Shown here in pieces: positions 36,275-54,128 of a stretch of DNA of 64,000 bases (its first letter is position 1; every line of letters begins with the position of its first letter). The notes under the pieces are model-generated. The model made no database searches and had not been told where the DNA came from. It saw only the letters and a program-made list of their open reading frames with translations. The DNA lies in NCBI RefSeq assembly GCF_002343915.1, contig NZ_NETK01000001.1, positions 2,170,001-2,234,000 of the forward strand, given 5' to 3'. The stretch comes from Nannocystis exedens (lineage in GTDB: Bacteria; Myxococcota_A; Polyangia; Nannocystales; Nannocystaceae). The position numbers and the translations under genes are program-made.

Positions 36275-37000
36275 TCAGTCCTCGTCGTCGTCGTTTTCGT
36301 CCTCGCCGTCGTCGCTGAGCCTGGCGAGCAGCGCGTCGAGCTCGAACTGCTTCGTCCAGGCCTCGACCCGCTGCGGCTGGCGGCTCCAGCCGATGCCGAG
36401 GCCGTGCTCGTAGCGGTCGACGCCGAACAGGGCGAGCGTCAGGTCGAGGTAGACCGGGAACGACACGAAGTCGGACGAGTCCATGTCGGCGCCGTAGTCG
36501 GTCGAGACGACCATCACCGGCGAGGGGCCGAGCACGAGGTCGCCGTGGTGGTAGCGCGCGTAGTTGTCGACGCAGACGGCCGCGACCTCCGGCTGCGGGT
36601 CGAGCGGCGCGCCGAACAGCAGCTCCTGGTGGTCGGGCTGGATCTCGTTGACGTGCGAGTCCTCCTCCCACGACGGCGACATCGCCTGGCGGACCGGCAG
36701 CAGGTTGATGCAGCCGGGCGGGTGATGGTCGTCGGGGCCGGCGAAGGGGGTCGTGCGCTCGTAGTCCTCGCCCTTCAGGCCCCACTCGAGGAACACGCCG
36801 TCGTGAGCCTCGTAGAACGCGCGGATCTCCGGCGGCAGGCGCATGCCGATCGCCGCCTCGGCCGCCGCGAGGTCGGCGGCGCTCGCCGGCGGGCGGACGA
36901 CGACGTCGAAGACCTCGATCTTCGGGTGCTTGCGGAGGGCCGCGACCATCGCGTCGAAGCGGGCGCGGAACGAATGGGAGGAGGCGCGCTTGCGGGCCAT
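36275..37000 (-). CDS. SMI1/KNR4 (SUKH) family protein
   Basis: The 241-residue protein shows the SMI1/KNR4 fold: ASAADLAAAEAAIGMRLPPEIRAFYEAHDGV, followed by a hydrophobic core with INLLPV and a later VYLDLTLALFG. The C-terminus is very acidic (DGEDENDDDED). SUKH proteins often are immunity proteins against nuclease toxins, but they also serve as general protein-binding modules; no toxin gene adjoins it here. It is cytoplasmic, and the start at ATG 37000 is the first in frame before the domain. Confidence 0.8.
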   Translation of the reverse strand: MARKRASSHSFRARFDAMVAALRKHPKIEVFDVVVRPPASAADLAAAEAAIGMRLPPEIRAFYEAHDGVFLEWGLKGEDYERTTPFAGPDDHHPPGCINLLPVRQAMSPSWEEDSHVNEIQPDHQELLFGAPLDPQPEVAAVCVDNYARYHHGDLVLGPSPVMVVSTDYGADMDSSDFVSFPVYLDLTLALFGVDRYEHGLGIGWSRQPQRVEAWTKQFELDALLARLSDDGEDENDDDED

Positions 37001-37432
37001 GCGAGGCCCATGGTAGCCGGCGCCCGTCGCCGCAGGGTGCCCGTCCGCCGGCGAATCCGACCGCGGCGTCGCCCGGTCCGGGCGCTCCTCACAATCGCCC
37101 GCAAGCCGCGACGCTTCTACCGCCGAATGGAGCCACAATCGAACCAGAGCCGCGCGACACGGCCGTCACGCCCCGGCGCACCGAACGATGTATCGCCATT
37201 CGCGGCCGCTCCATTGCGAACACGCTCTCCGCTGATTCACCGCGAATCGACGTCATCGGAGCGATGCCACAGCGAGGCACGCGAACGATCTCGCTCGGGC
37301 GACGCGGCGAACAATGCGGGCAAGCGCGACGGCGCGCGAGCGAGTCCCCGCCGCTCGTGCGCCGAGCGACGCCACCCCGGAGATCGCTCACCTGTCCCGA
37401 GGCGCATGTCCCTCATGACGGCGGAGCTTCGA
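37001..37432. other. 432-base intergenic region with a hairpin-family copy
   Basis: No gene is supported. At 37389-37414, next to the end of the SnoaL-like gene, lies a copy of the hairpin family: ACCTGTCCCGAGGCG followed by CATGTCCCTC, in which GAGG pairs with CCTC. GCGAAT patches occur at 37051, 37197 and 37243. Confidence 0.45.
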
Positions 37433-37867
37433 TCATCGCCCGCCGCCGCCCTCGCAGGCGGCGGCGCGCTCGAGCTGGCGCAGCATCCCCTGGCGGTCGT
37501 GGCATTGCCACGACTCGACGAACTTCCCGTCGGCGACCCGGAACACCGCCATGCCCGAGAAGCCGATCACCCGCCCGGTCGGCGCGACGCCGAGGAACTC
37601 GCCGCGGTGCGTGCCGCGGGCCGTCCAGCGCAGCACGACCTTGTCGCCCTCGGCGATCACGTCCTCGGCGGTCTCCTCGAAGTCGGGGAACGCCGCGTGA
37701 AACACGGCCGCGGCCTCGCGGAAACCGGCCGGCCCCCGCGGCGTCGGGACGACCGCGTCGCGGAGCAGGAATTCGGGGGCGACGAGCGCCTCGAACGCGG
37801 CCGCGTCGTCGCGGTTGATCGCCTCCACGAGGCGGCGCACGAGCTCCTTGTTGGCGTCGATCGACAT
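37433..37867 (-). CDS. SnoaL-like polyketide cyclase/ester cyclase family protein
   Basis: The 144-residue protein is a single NTF2/SnoaL fold: NKELVRRLVEAINRDDAAAFEALVAPEF at the start, FREAAAVFHAAFPDFEETAEDVIAEGDKV in the middle, GEFLGVAPTGRVIGFSGMAVFRV and a closing WQCHD. Family members carry out aldol cyclisations in polyketide pathways or have unknown roles. It begins 37 bases after the NRPS-PKS stop with a perfect ribosome binding site (AAAGGAGGA, about seven bases from the ATG), so it is the second gene of that operon and a candidate for shaping the released product. Confidence 0.8.
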   Translation of the reverse strand: MSIDANKELVRRLVEAINRDDAAAFEALVAPEFLLRDAVVPTPRGPAGFREAAAVFHAAFPDFEETAEDVIAEGDKVVLRWTARGTHRGEFLGVAPTGRVIGFSGMAVFRVADGKFVESWQCHDRQGMLRQLERAAACEGGGGR

Positions 37868-37904
37868 GGGACCGTCCTCCTTTCGCGTCAGTCGGGTGGC
37901 GAGA

Positions 37905-46619
<8,715 letters not shown>

Positions 46620-46725
46620 GGCAAATCTTCCTTCGGGCAAAAATGCGGGCACAGCCCGCGCGCGCCGGGTTGCGAGGTGAAAACGTCGTCGGGTCCGCGG
46701 CCATTGACCGGACCTGTTTTGTGCA

Positions 46726-46747
46726 ATACGAATACGATGATTCGTAT
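46726..46747 (-). promoter_or_regulatory. Perfect inverted repeat upstream of the NRPS-PKS gene
   Basis: ATACGAAT (46726-46733) and ATTCGTAT (46740-46747) form perfect 8-bp arms around a six-base spacer, about 110 bases before the NRPS-PKS start, in an AT-rich pocket. This is the size and shape of a TetR- or MarR-type operator. No dedicated regulator gene is adjacent. Confidence 0.6.
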
Positions 46748-46812
46748 CGAGCGAAGGTCGCGTGAATCGCGAATCGCGTGCGCGCCGAATCTCGTGCTCT
46801 ACGCGCGTAATT

Positions 46813-46826
46813 CCGGTGATTACCGG
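46813..46826 (-). promoter_or_regulatory. Second inverted repeat upstream of the NRPS-PKS gene
   Basis: CCGGT (46813-46817) and ACCGG (46822-46826) flank GATT. It lies about 66 bases beyond the first palindrome, between the NRPS-PKS gene and the divergent GyrB-like gene, and could serve either. Confidence 0.4.
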
Positions 46827-47142
46827 TGTTCGTTCGGTCTCGATAGCTGTTGTGAGGCCCGCGATCCGAACAATTGACCGCGCCTTCGGCCGCGACCGTG
46901 AACTGCCTCACACGCGGCGATAGCGGCGTTCATCGGCGCCGGCGGCCGCCGATCGACATCGCGCGCGGGGATCTCCGTACCGGTCGCGTGCGGCACACGG
47001 GCGCATTCTTCGCGGCGAGCAATTGTCGGCCGCGGCGGCGTCACTGCTCTCGCACGCCCGGCCGCGCGCGGGCTCGACGGGTTCACGAAGGAGAGCGCGG
47101 CATGTCGTGACGGACGGCGACGCCCTGCGATAACATCGGCGC

Positions 47143-48249
47143 GTGGCGAGCGACTACACCGCGGACACGATTCAGGTCCTCACGCTGCACGAGGCTGTGC
47201 GCAGACGGCCCCGCATGTACATCCGCTCGACCGACGACGGTGCCGGCCCGCTGCACATGCTGCTCGAGATCGTCGACCGCGCGATCGATCAGATCGTGCT
47301 CGGCCGCTGCACCCGCGTCGACGTCCGCATCGACGCCGACGACTTCGTCACCGTCTCCGATGACGGCCCGGGGATCCCCGCAGGCTCGCTGGTCGAGGTC
47401 CTCGAGCGACCGTCGAGGCCCCCGACGGTCGACCGTCACCGCCCGCGCTTCCACCTCGGGCTCCACGGCCTCGGCCTGGCGGTCGCCAACGCGCTCAGCG
47501 ATCCCTTCGAGGTCGACACCGTCCACGCCGGCGAGCAGGCCACCGTCGCGTACGCCGGCGGCCTGCGGCACGTCCCCCTGCGAGTGAACGCCGCCTCGCG
47601 ACCGTCGGGCACGCGCGTCCGTTTCCGGCCCGATCCGCAGATCTTCCAGTGCATGCGCGTGCCACGAGTCGAACTGACGCGCCGCCTCGAGGACCTCGCG
47701 TTCCTGCTGCCTGCGAACGCGCTGTCGTGGAGCTTCGCGGGCGAGCGCGCGACCGGCCTCGTCGCCCGGGTCCGCGCCGAGTTCCCCGGACCGCTCGGCG
47801 ACGTCGCGCACCACCAGAGCGAATACGCGACGGAGCACGGCCCGACCCCCGTCGAGGTCGCCCTCGCCTGGCGCAGCGAACCGCGCGGACGGCCGGCGCA
47901 GCTCCTCGGCTACGTCAATCTCCAGCACATGGAGGACGGCCCGCACGTCACCGGTCTGCTCGCCGGGATCCGCGACTTCTTGCAGATCCGCAGCGAACGC
48001 CCCCTCGAGGGGCTCGTGGCTGCGGTCGCCGTGCGGCTCGCCGATTCGGAGTACGGCCGGCAGACCATGAGCCCGCCCATTCACTCGAGCGTGTACTCCG
48101 CGGTGAAAGAAGCGACGTCGACCGCCCTGCAGCGCTGGGCCGAGCGCGCCCCGGAGGACGCCGACGCGCTGCGCCGGCGCGTGAAGGCCGGTGAGCCGGA
48201 CGAGTCTTCCAAAGGGCAGCCCGGGCGCCGTCCACGTCGCCCGCGGTAG
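47143..48249 (+). CDS. Degenerate GyrB-like protein (ATPase and transducer parts only)
   Basis: The 368-residue protein aligns in order with the N-terminal half of DNA gyrase B: RPRMYIRSTDD, LLEIVDRAID, SDDGPGIP, HLGLHGLGLAVANALS and a transducer part, ending before the TOPRIM domain. Numbering matches E. coli GyrB: Glu42 and Asp73 are kept, but Asn46, which holds Mg-ATP, is Arg, and the QTK lysine reads QTM (about residue 307). It may bind nucleotide poorly or not at all and cannot cut DNA. It could be a decoy or protective subunit, a regulator of gyrase, or a leftover. It is divergent from the NRPS-PKS gene and converges with the P450 gene 50 bases downstream. The start is GTG 47143. Confidence 0.75.
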   Translation: MASDYTADTIQVLTLHEAVRRRPRMYIRSTDDGAGPLHMLLEIVDRAIDQIVLGRCTRVDVRIDADDFVTVSDDGPGIPAGSLVEVLERPSRPPTVDRHRPRFHLGLHGLGLAVANALSDPFEVDTVHAGEQATVAYAGGLRHVPLRVNAASRPSGTRVRFRPDPQIFQCMRVPRVELTRRLEDLAFLLPANALSWSFAGERATGLVARVRAEFPGPLGDVAHHQSEYATEHGPTPVEVALAWRSEPRGRPAQLLGYVNLQHMEDGPHVTGLLAGIRDFLQIRSERPLEGLVAAVAVRLADSEYGRQTMSPPIHSSVYSAVKEATSTALQRWAERAPEDADALRRRVKAGEPDESSKGQPGRRPRRPR

Positions 48250-48299
48250 AGTCGCCCGCTGCTGTCCGCCCTGACGCCGGCACGCCGCTGCGTGCTCGC

Positions 48300-49577
48300 C
48301 TACGTGGCGGGGGTCGATGTCGCCGAGGGGCCGGCGGAGCTCCTCGGATCGGCCGCCGGCGCGTCCCAGCAGACCTCGAGCGAGACGAGGCCGCGGAACA
48401 TCACGACCTGCCGGAACTTCAGCGGCGGATCGCCGGCGAGGCGCAGCCCCGGCAAGCGCGAGGTGAGCACCGAGAGCCCCACGCGCCCCTGCAGGCGCGC
48501 GAGCGCGGCGCCGAGGCAAAAATGGACCCCGCGACCAAATGCGAGGTGCTCGCCCACGTCGGCGCGCTCGGGGTCGAACCGCAGCGGGTCCGCGATCACG
48601 CGCTCGTCGTGATTGGCTGACCCGAGGGCCAGGAACACCCGGGCGTCCTGCGGGATCGTGACGTCGCCGAGCTTGACCTCGACCCGGGCCACGCGGGTCG
48701 TCCCCGGGACCGGGCAGTCGCGGCGGAGGGTCTCCTCGACCGCGGCGGCGGCGAGCGACGGATCGCGCACCAGCGCCGCGAGCCGGTCCGGGTGCAGGAG
48801 CAACAGCCGCACGGCGTTGCCGAGCAGATCGGTGGTGGTCTTGTGACCCGCGAACACGAAGGTGGTCGCATAGGTGACCGCCTTGATCATGTCGAGCCGA
48901 CCGCCGGAGTCCGTCGCCGCCTGAAGGATGGTCGTCAGCAGATCGGCCGCCGGCGCGCTCGCTCGTTCGGTGATGAGCCCCGCGAGGTGATGTTGCATCG
49001 CCACCACGCTCTCGGCCGCGCGCACCCACTCGTCGGTCGGCAGTTGACCCCCCATGAACAGGCGCGCCGCGTCGTCCGCCCATTGACCGAACTTGCTGGC
49101 GTCGGCCTGCGAGACGCCCAGGATGCCGGCGATCACCGCCACCGGCAGCGGCCCGCAGAAGCGCGTCATCAGCTCGGCCCGTCCGTCGGCGACGAAGGCA
49201 TCGACGAGCGCGTCGGCCAGCGCGACGACCGTGCCCTCGAGCGCGGAGATCCGCTCGGCGGTGAAGGCGGCGTTCATCTTCCGCCGCACCGCCGTGTGCT
49301 CCGGCGGATCGAGCTGGACGATCGAACCGCTGCGCGGGAACCCCTTCCGCATCACCGCCATCACCTCGGGCGGCGGCTCCTTGACGTTCGTCGTGGTGAC
49401 CCGCGAGGAGAAGCGGTCGGTGTCGCGGAGGATGGCGACGACGTCGGCGTGCCGGGTGACCACCCACATGCCCAGATCCTCGCAGAAGGAGATCGGCTCC
49501 TCGGCGCGCGCCACGGCGTACCGTGAATACGGGTCTTGCTGCACTTCGGGCGAGAAGAACGAGAATGCGGGGCACAT
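48300..49577 (-). CDS. Cytochrome P450
   Basis: The 425-residue P450 has the I-helix motif FVFAGHKTTTDLL, ExxR as EETLRR, and the haem-binding FGRGVHFCLGAALARLQG with the Cys ligand. It is a soluble bacterial (CYP107-like in appearance) enzyme that needs external ferredoxin and reductase, and none is encoded nearby. It lies on the same strand as the NRPS-PKS gene, with the GyrB-like gene in between on the other strand, so it may hydroxylate or cross-link that product, though it must have its own promoter. ATG 49577 gives a normal N-terminus; no good ribosome binding site is seen. A short C-terminal extension is low in complexity. Confidence 0.9.
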   Translation of the reverse strand: MCPAFSFFSPEVQQDPYSRYAVARAEEPISFCEDLGMWVVTRHADVVAILRDTDRFSSRVTTTNVKEPPPEVMAVMRKGFPRSGSIVQLDPPEHTAVRRKMNAAFTAERISALEGTVVALADALVDAFVADGRAELMTRFCGPLPVAVIAGILGVSQADASKFGQWADDAARLFMGGQLPTDEWVRAAESVVAMQHHLAGLITERASAPAADLLTTILQAATDSGGRLDMIKAVTYATTFVFAGHKTTTDLLGNAVRLLLLHPDRLAALVRDPSLAAAAVEETLRRDCPVPGTTRVARVEVKLGDVTIPQDARVFLALGSANHDERVIADPLRFDPERADVGEHLAFGRGVHFCLGAALARLQGRVGLSVLTSRLPGLRLAGDPPLKFRQVVMFRGLVSLEVCWDAPAADPRSSAGPSATSTPAT

Positions 49578-49860
49578 CGCCGCCGAAGCGTACTCGGGCC
49601 GGATCGGCGGCTTCAAGAGCACGCACGCCGACTGCCGTGGCGACGTCCAATGGCACGTGCGCGCGCTCGGGCGTATCCGCCCCGCTGGCGCCGAGATTGT
49701 CGGTCGTCGCCCCCCGCGCGAGTCGAAGCCGGACCCCCCGTTCGAGCTCGGCGTCGCCGCGACGCTGGTGTACACCCTCGCGGCCCGCGAGGAGACGCTC
49801 TCGATCGATCGCGCTGGCGTCGCCTTGGAAGCGGCCCCGAGATCGGGGAAGCTGTCGCCC

Positions 49861-51252
49861 GTGCCGCCGCGGGTCCCGGCGTTCGTCGTGGTGCTCCTCG
49901 CCGTCCTGCCGACCGCGGCCGGGGCGAGTGTGCGCATGGAGTCACCGGCGCCCGGCGGACTCGTCCTCGGCACGTCCGTGGTCCTGAGCGTACGCGCGTG
50001 CGCCGGCGGCCGCCTCCGCGAACACGTCCGGCTCGACGGCACGGAGGTGCCCGTGACATGGGCCGCCGGCCCGTACCGGCGGCAATGGTACGGTCGGGTC
50101 CGGCTCCCGCGGGAGGGTGCGCACCACCTCGAAGTCCGGGCGTCCTGCCGCCAGCGAGAACGGGCCGTCACCCTCGCCTTCGAGAGCCGTCGGCGCGGCG
50201 CGCTCGAGCCTGGTCTCGCGCTCGCGCGGGCGTACATGCGAGCCCACCCCGCCGAGACGCTGCGCTGGGACTGGGGACCCGCGGTCTTTTTGTATGGCCT
50301 GGGGCCGCTCGCGGAGTCGGGGCCGGCGTCGTTCGCGAAAGCGGCGCGCGCCTATCTCGAGGCCTATCACGAGCGCTGGGCGCGGCGCGGGCCTCCGGCG
50401 ATCGATCGCAGCGACCGGGCCGCGCCCGCCTTGACCGCGGTGTCGCTGGCGCGTGACGGCGGGAACGCCGGCGCGCTCGCCAATGCGCTCGCGGGGGTCG
50501 ACTATGTCAAGACCGAGCCGAGGAATCGCCTCGGCACCCTCGATCACCTCGGCCACTCCGGTCTGCGCATTTTTTACCCGGGGACGATCTGGGTCGACTC
50601 GCTCATGATGTACGCGGTCCTCGCCGCGCGCTGGGGGCGTCACGCGCGGGACCCGGAGCTCCTCGAGTTCGCGGCGACTCAGCCGCTCCGCTTCGCGTCC
50701 GTCCTCCAGGATCCTGCAGACGGGCTCTTTCGTCACGCCTGGCGGATCGCGGCCGGGCGCCCGATCCCGACCGACGCGACCTACTGGCTCCGCGGCAACG
50801 GCTGGGCGCTGGTGGCGATCGCCGCGATCCTGGACGAGCTCGACCTGGACGACCCGCGCCGGCCCGAGCTCCTCCGGGTCTTCCTCCGCCTGGCCGCGGC
50901 CCTGCGCGCCTGGCAGCAACCGGACGGCCTCTGGGACTCGCTCGTCAACCACCCCGGCCTCACCCACCCGGAGACCTCGGGCTCCGCGCTCGTCGCCTAC
51001 GCGCTGGCCAGGGCCGTCCATCGCGGCTGGATCGACGCGGAATACCTGGACGTCGCCCGCAGGGCCTTCGCCGGCGTCACCGCGCGCCTCGAGACGCGAG
51101 ACGGCGCGCTCTCTCTGCCGCTGATCTCCGGCCCCACCAATCCGGGCCCGCGCTGGAACTATCGCTCGATCCGGGCCCGGCGGGACCTGCCGTACGGCGT
51201 CGGCCCGTTCCTGCTCGCAGCCTTCGAGCTCGCGGGCGAGGAATTCCCGTGA
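49861..51252 (+). CDS. Secreted GH88/GH105-like glycoside hydrolase
   Basis: The 463-residue protein starts at GTG 49861, followed by a signal peptide (FVVVLLAVLPTAAGAS) with GGGGAAG upstream. Residues about 20-110 are a beta-rich N-terminal domain (REHVRLDGTEVPVTW). The rest is an alpha/alpha-barrel like unsaturated rhamnogalacturonyl or glucuronyl hydrolases: LGHSGLRIFYPGTIWVDSLMMYAVLAARWG, GLFRHAWRI, YWLRGNGWALVAIAAIL and PETSGSALVAYALARAV. The Asp in WVDSLMM and the WLRGNGW loop are the usual catalytic area. It would act on unsaturated sugar ends left by polysaccharide lyases, in the periplasm or outside. No lyase or transport genes are adjacent. Confidence 0.8.
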   Translation: MPPRVPAFVVVLLAVLPTAAGASVRMESPAPGGLVLGTSVVLSVRACAGGRLREHVRLDGTEVPVTWAAGPYRRQWYGRVRLPREGAHHLEVRASCRQRERAVTLAFESRRRGALEPGLALARAYMRAHPAETLRWDWGPAVFLYGLGPLAESGPASFAKAARAYLEAYHERWARRGPPAIDRSDRAAPALTAVSLARDGGNAGALANALAGVDYVKTEPRNRLGTLDHLGHSGLRIFYPGTIWVDSLMMYAVLAARWGRHARDPELLEFAATQPLRFASVLQDPADGLFRHAWRIAAGRPIPTDATYWLRGNGWALVAIAAILDELDLDDPRRPELLRVFLRLAAALRAWQQPDGLWDSLVNHPGLTHPETSGSALVAYALARAVHRGWIDAEYLDVARRAFAGVTARLETRDGALSLPLISGPTNPGPRWNYRSIRARRDLPYGVGPFLLAAFELAGEEFP

Positions 51253-51592
51253 GCGTCGCGACGGCGTCATCACGGCACGGGCCCCTGCGCATCCTCTGCA
51301 GCGCAGCTCCGGCCTGTCGCCGTGACCCGAGGCTTCACCATTGCCGGGACCGTGTGAATGCGAATCGATGGGCTCGCTCGTCGCCGCGATGACGATGTCA
51401 CGCGCGGGCCGGCCGCGCTCCGCCGCGACGAGTCGCCAGCGGTCGAGGCGCGCGAACAATTCGAGGTGTCGATCCACGCGAACACGCTCGCCGGGTCATG
51501 ACGTCGCGCGCGTCGGTCCGCGTCGTCCTGCGGACGGCGTGCCGTCGACCCGAAGGCTTCGCGGCGCTGCTGCCGGGTGGTATCCTCCGTCC
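51253..51592. other. 340-base stretch without a supported gene
   Basis: Nothing coding is supported. A GTGTGAATGCGAATCG patch lies near 51353. GC content is similar to the flanks. Confidence 0.4.
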
Positions 51593-52387
51593 GTGCCCGG
51601 CGCGCCGATCGACCTCGAGGCGCTCGCCGCCCGCGTCATGCGGCCGGAACGGCCCGCGCTCGCCGACGCGCGCGCGGCCGTCGCCGGGCTCGTCGATCCG
51701 CGCGGAGCCTGGCTCGCGCTCGCCCACCGCGGGTCGATCCCTTCCGACTGGATCGACGCGCCGTCGCGCCGGTTCGCCGCGCGCTCGCGCAAACGCGAGC
51801 CGGACGAGCCGACGCGGCAGGTCCGGCTCGCCGGGCTCCACGTGCTGCCTCACCCTGCGCGCGTCGACGACGCGATCACGGTGGCCGCGAGCGCGCGATC
51901 GATCGGCGTCGCGGAGGCACACGCGCGCGAGGCGGCGCGGCGGATCGGCGCCGCGCCCGACGTCCCCGTGGTGTGGCGAATCGCGGCGCGCTGGAACCCG
52001 ACCGGGCTCCGCTGGCGGCGCATGAAGAACGACTACGACTTCCACATCCTCCCGCCCGCCTTCGTGCGGATCGAGTCCGGGGCGAGCGCACGGCGCTTCG
52101 CGTACGCGCTCCGCAGGGCGTCCGGAATGAACGGCGGCGCCGTGGGCGACCTGCGCATGCACGAGTTCTGGCGCCTCGCGGCGACGACGGACGCGCGCGT
52201 CCCGGAATCCCTCGACGCCCTGAGCCCGTGGCGTCGCTACGCCGGCCGACGCTTCGCCGACGTGCCGAACCCGCTCGATCCGTGGATCGCCGTCTGGTCG
52301 CTGGGCTTCGGCATCGCCGCGATCCGCGACGACGCGATCGTGCTCGTCGCGCCGCGCGTGCGCGATGAAGCGTCACCAGGGCAGTGA
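51593..52387 (+). CDS. Hypothetical protein, 264 residues
   Basis: I do not recognise this protein. It has no signal peptide or membrane segment and is rich in Arg and Ala. It has two more conserved-looking parts: WNPTGLRWRRMKNDYDFHILPP near residue 140 and FADVPNPLDPWIAVWSLGFGIAAI near the C-terminus. GTG 51593 is taken as start because sensible protein begins there (PGAPIDLEALAARV) and codon bias is poor upstream; a GGTGG patch lies about 15 bases before it. A hairpin of the recurrent family follows 27 bases after the stop. Confidence 0.6.
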   Translation: MPGAPIDLEALAARVMRPERPALADARAAVAGLVDPRGAWLALAHRGSIPSDWIDAPSRRFAARSRKREPDEPTRQVRLAGLHVLPHPARVDDAITVAASARSIGVAEAHAREAARRIGAAPDVPVVWRIAARWNPTGLRWRRMKNDYDFHILPPAFVRIESGASARRFAYALRRASGMNGGAVGDLRMHEFWRLAATTDARVPESLDALSPWRRYAGRRFADVPNPLDPWIAVWSLGFGIAAIRDDAIVLVAPRVRDEASPGQ

Positions 52388-52413
52388 GCCCCGCGCCGCT
52401 TCATCGAGGTTGA

Positions 52414-52437
52414 TCACGTGTCTCCAAGGACATGTGA
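52414..52437. terminator. Hairpin-family element after the 264-residue gene
   Basis: TCACGTGTC (52414-52422) pairs with GACATGTGA (52429-52437) over a six-base loop; the one non-Watson-Crick pair is a G-T. The core resembles the elements at 30435 and 37391. Position right after a stop codon suggests a transcription end. Confidence 0.5.
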
Positions 52438-52606
52438 ACTCCACCACCCACGAACACGAGCGTGTCCGCGGGCCGACCGAGCCGCCTCGCGTTCGGTATC
52501 CTGGCGCCGCGAGCAGGAGCTCGGCCGCTACAGGAGGCGCTCGCCGCGAAGCGAAGGCGAAGCGGTGGAGGTCGCGCCGCGCCGTCGAGGCGGGTAGCAT
52601 CGGCCC

Positions 52607-52957
52607 ATGATCAGCGCCGCCCGCTTCCGCGAGCTCGCCCTCTCCTTCGAGGGCACGACCGAAGTGCCGCACATGGATCGCGCCGCCTTCCGCACCCAGC
52701 GGCGGATCTTCGCGACCCTGCCGACCGACGGCGCGACCGCCAACCTCCAGCTCGAGCGCGATCTGCAGGAGGCCCTGTGCGAGGCGAAGCCGGAGGCGTT
52801 CGCGCCCGTGCCCGGCGGCTGGGGGCGGATGGGCTACACGACGGTGAACCTGCGCGTCGTGTCGGAAAAGGATCTGCTCCCGGTGCTGACCGAAGCGCAC
52901 GCGCGCGCGAGCGAGCCGAAGAAGAAGCCGCCGGCGAAGCGCGCGCGCCGGCGTTGA
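52607..52957 (+). CDS. MmcQ/YjbR family protein
   Basis: The 116-residue protein has the compact alpha/beta fold of the MmcQ/YjbR group: FRELALSFEGTTEVPHMDRAAFRTQRRIFATL, LQEALCEAKPEAFAPVPGGWGRMGYTTVNL, followed by a basic tail (KKKPPAKRARRR). These small cytoplasmic proteins have a CyaY-like, DNA-binding-type surface, and their role is not settled. The Arg/Lys tail would favour nucleic-acid contact. It stands alone. Confidence 0.85.
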   Translation: MISAARFRELALSFEGTTEVPHMDRAAFRTQRRIFATLPTDGATANLQLERDLQEALCEAKPEAFAPVPGGWGRMGYTTVNLRVVSEKDLLPVLTEAHARASEPKKKPPAKRARRR

Positions 52958-53360
52958 TGCCACCGGGAGCCGTCGCCGCGATCCGCGAGGCGGCAGCCCG
53001 AGCAAGCCGAATCATTCAAGGCGAACACGACCAGCGATGCGCCGAGCGCGGCTGAAGCGCTCGACGAGGGTGGGACGTCGCAATGTTCGCACGAGCATCT
53101 CCATTCTTCGTGACGGATCGATGCCCGCACGAGCGGCCCCCGCGGTGAGGCATTGCGCCGCCGGTCTCGGGAAAAGTCCCGGTCGCCCTCCGACAATTGC
53201 GGGCTCGACGGCCAAGCTCGGACCGCGACCCCCGCTCCGGCTCGAGCCGCGGCGCGCGTGTCGACCCCTGGCCGGTGCCGCTCATTCGGAGTCGTCTCAC
53301 AGATGACGACGCGATCGTCCCGACAGCCCGGGGGACTGCAATCCCCGAAAGGACTCAACG
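52958..53360. other. 403-base stretch without a supported gene
   Basis: No frame shows a recognised domain. The last 25 bases hold the ribosome binding site AAAGGA of the next gene. No promoter pair is evident. Confidence 0.4.
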
Positions 53361-54116
53361 ATGCCGAACTCGAGAGCACGTATGAAATTCGCGGCTGGGC
53401 TCGTCGTTATCTTCGTCCCGGCCTGCGACGATGTGGACCCGCTCGCGCAGCAGGACGACGAGCTCTTCGCGCACGAGGACGAGGCCGCTCCCCGCCGCGA
53501 GCTCCCCCTGGCCGGCCCTGAGCACGACGACGAACTGTCGGCCAGCACGCTCACCTGCGCCACGGTGCCGGCGCACACGACGACGCAGGTCCAGGGTATC
53601 TCGTCCTCGTGGCCGGGGTTCCCCTACTCTTCCGTCTCGAACCAGATCGTGCCGGACTCCGTCCCTTCTCAGGACGGGTGCGAACCGCGGTGGGTCGCCG
53701 ACTTCACCGACACGCAGGACTACAAGGTGACCCCGCTCGGTAGCCTCGCGTGGCGGGACGACGTCTCCGAAGAGGATTGCAGCAATTCCCACGCCGATGT
53801 CGACGTCTACGCGTACTACCCCAACGCGACCGTGACGCACCATCAGTGGCTCTACACGGGCCAGATGGTCCTCGCGTACAACGCGTTCACCCAGCAATGG
53901 AGCTGGCAGTGCCAGCTCGCCATCGATCCGGACTCCGATGACCTCGGGTACGAGACCTCCTCGCGCTCGTACACGGGGGCCGACACGGTCCGCGTCGCCG
54001 TCAACGCCTGGTCCGAGACGTGCTTGATCCTCGATCCCGGCGAGCCCCAGTACTGCCAGGAGCTCATATGGCCGCAGTACGCGCGGGCCGCGATCCACGT
54101 CGAGGCGGCCCCGTGA
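53361..54116 (+). CDS. Lipoprotein of unknown function
   Basis: The 251-residue protein has a signal peptide (MKFAAGLVVIFVPAC from the second Met) with a lipobox VPAC. An acidic spacer (about residues 25-60) is followed by a beta-rich domain with many Trp and Tyr and six Cys (TCATVP, DGCEPRW, EDCSNS, WQCQLA, ETCLIL and QYCQEL), probably three disulfides. I recognise no family. ATG 53361 has AAAGGA seven bases upstream; ATG 53382 would give a more typical short signal peptide. A strong hairpin follows 12 bases after the stop. Confidence 0.7.
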   Translation: MPNSRARMKFAAGLVVIFVPACDDVDPLAQQDDELFAHEDEAAPRRELPLAGPEHDDELSASTLTCATVPAHTTTQVQGISSSWPGFPYSSVSNQIVPDSVPSQDGCEPRWVADFTDTQDYKVTPLGSLAWRDDVSEEDCSNSHADVDVYAYYPNATVTHHQWLYTGQMVLAYNAFTQQWSWQCQLAIDPDSDDLGYETSSRSYTGADTVRVAVNAWSETCLILDPGEPQYCQELIWPQYARAAIHVEAAP

Positions 54117-54128
54117 GCTGACCCTGTC

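Noticed and set aside
36275..37000. SMI1/KNR4 protein as immunity partner of a toxin
   Set aside because: No toxin gene lies next to it; the T6SS toxins are about 20 kb away, so a link is unsupported.
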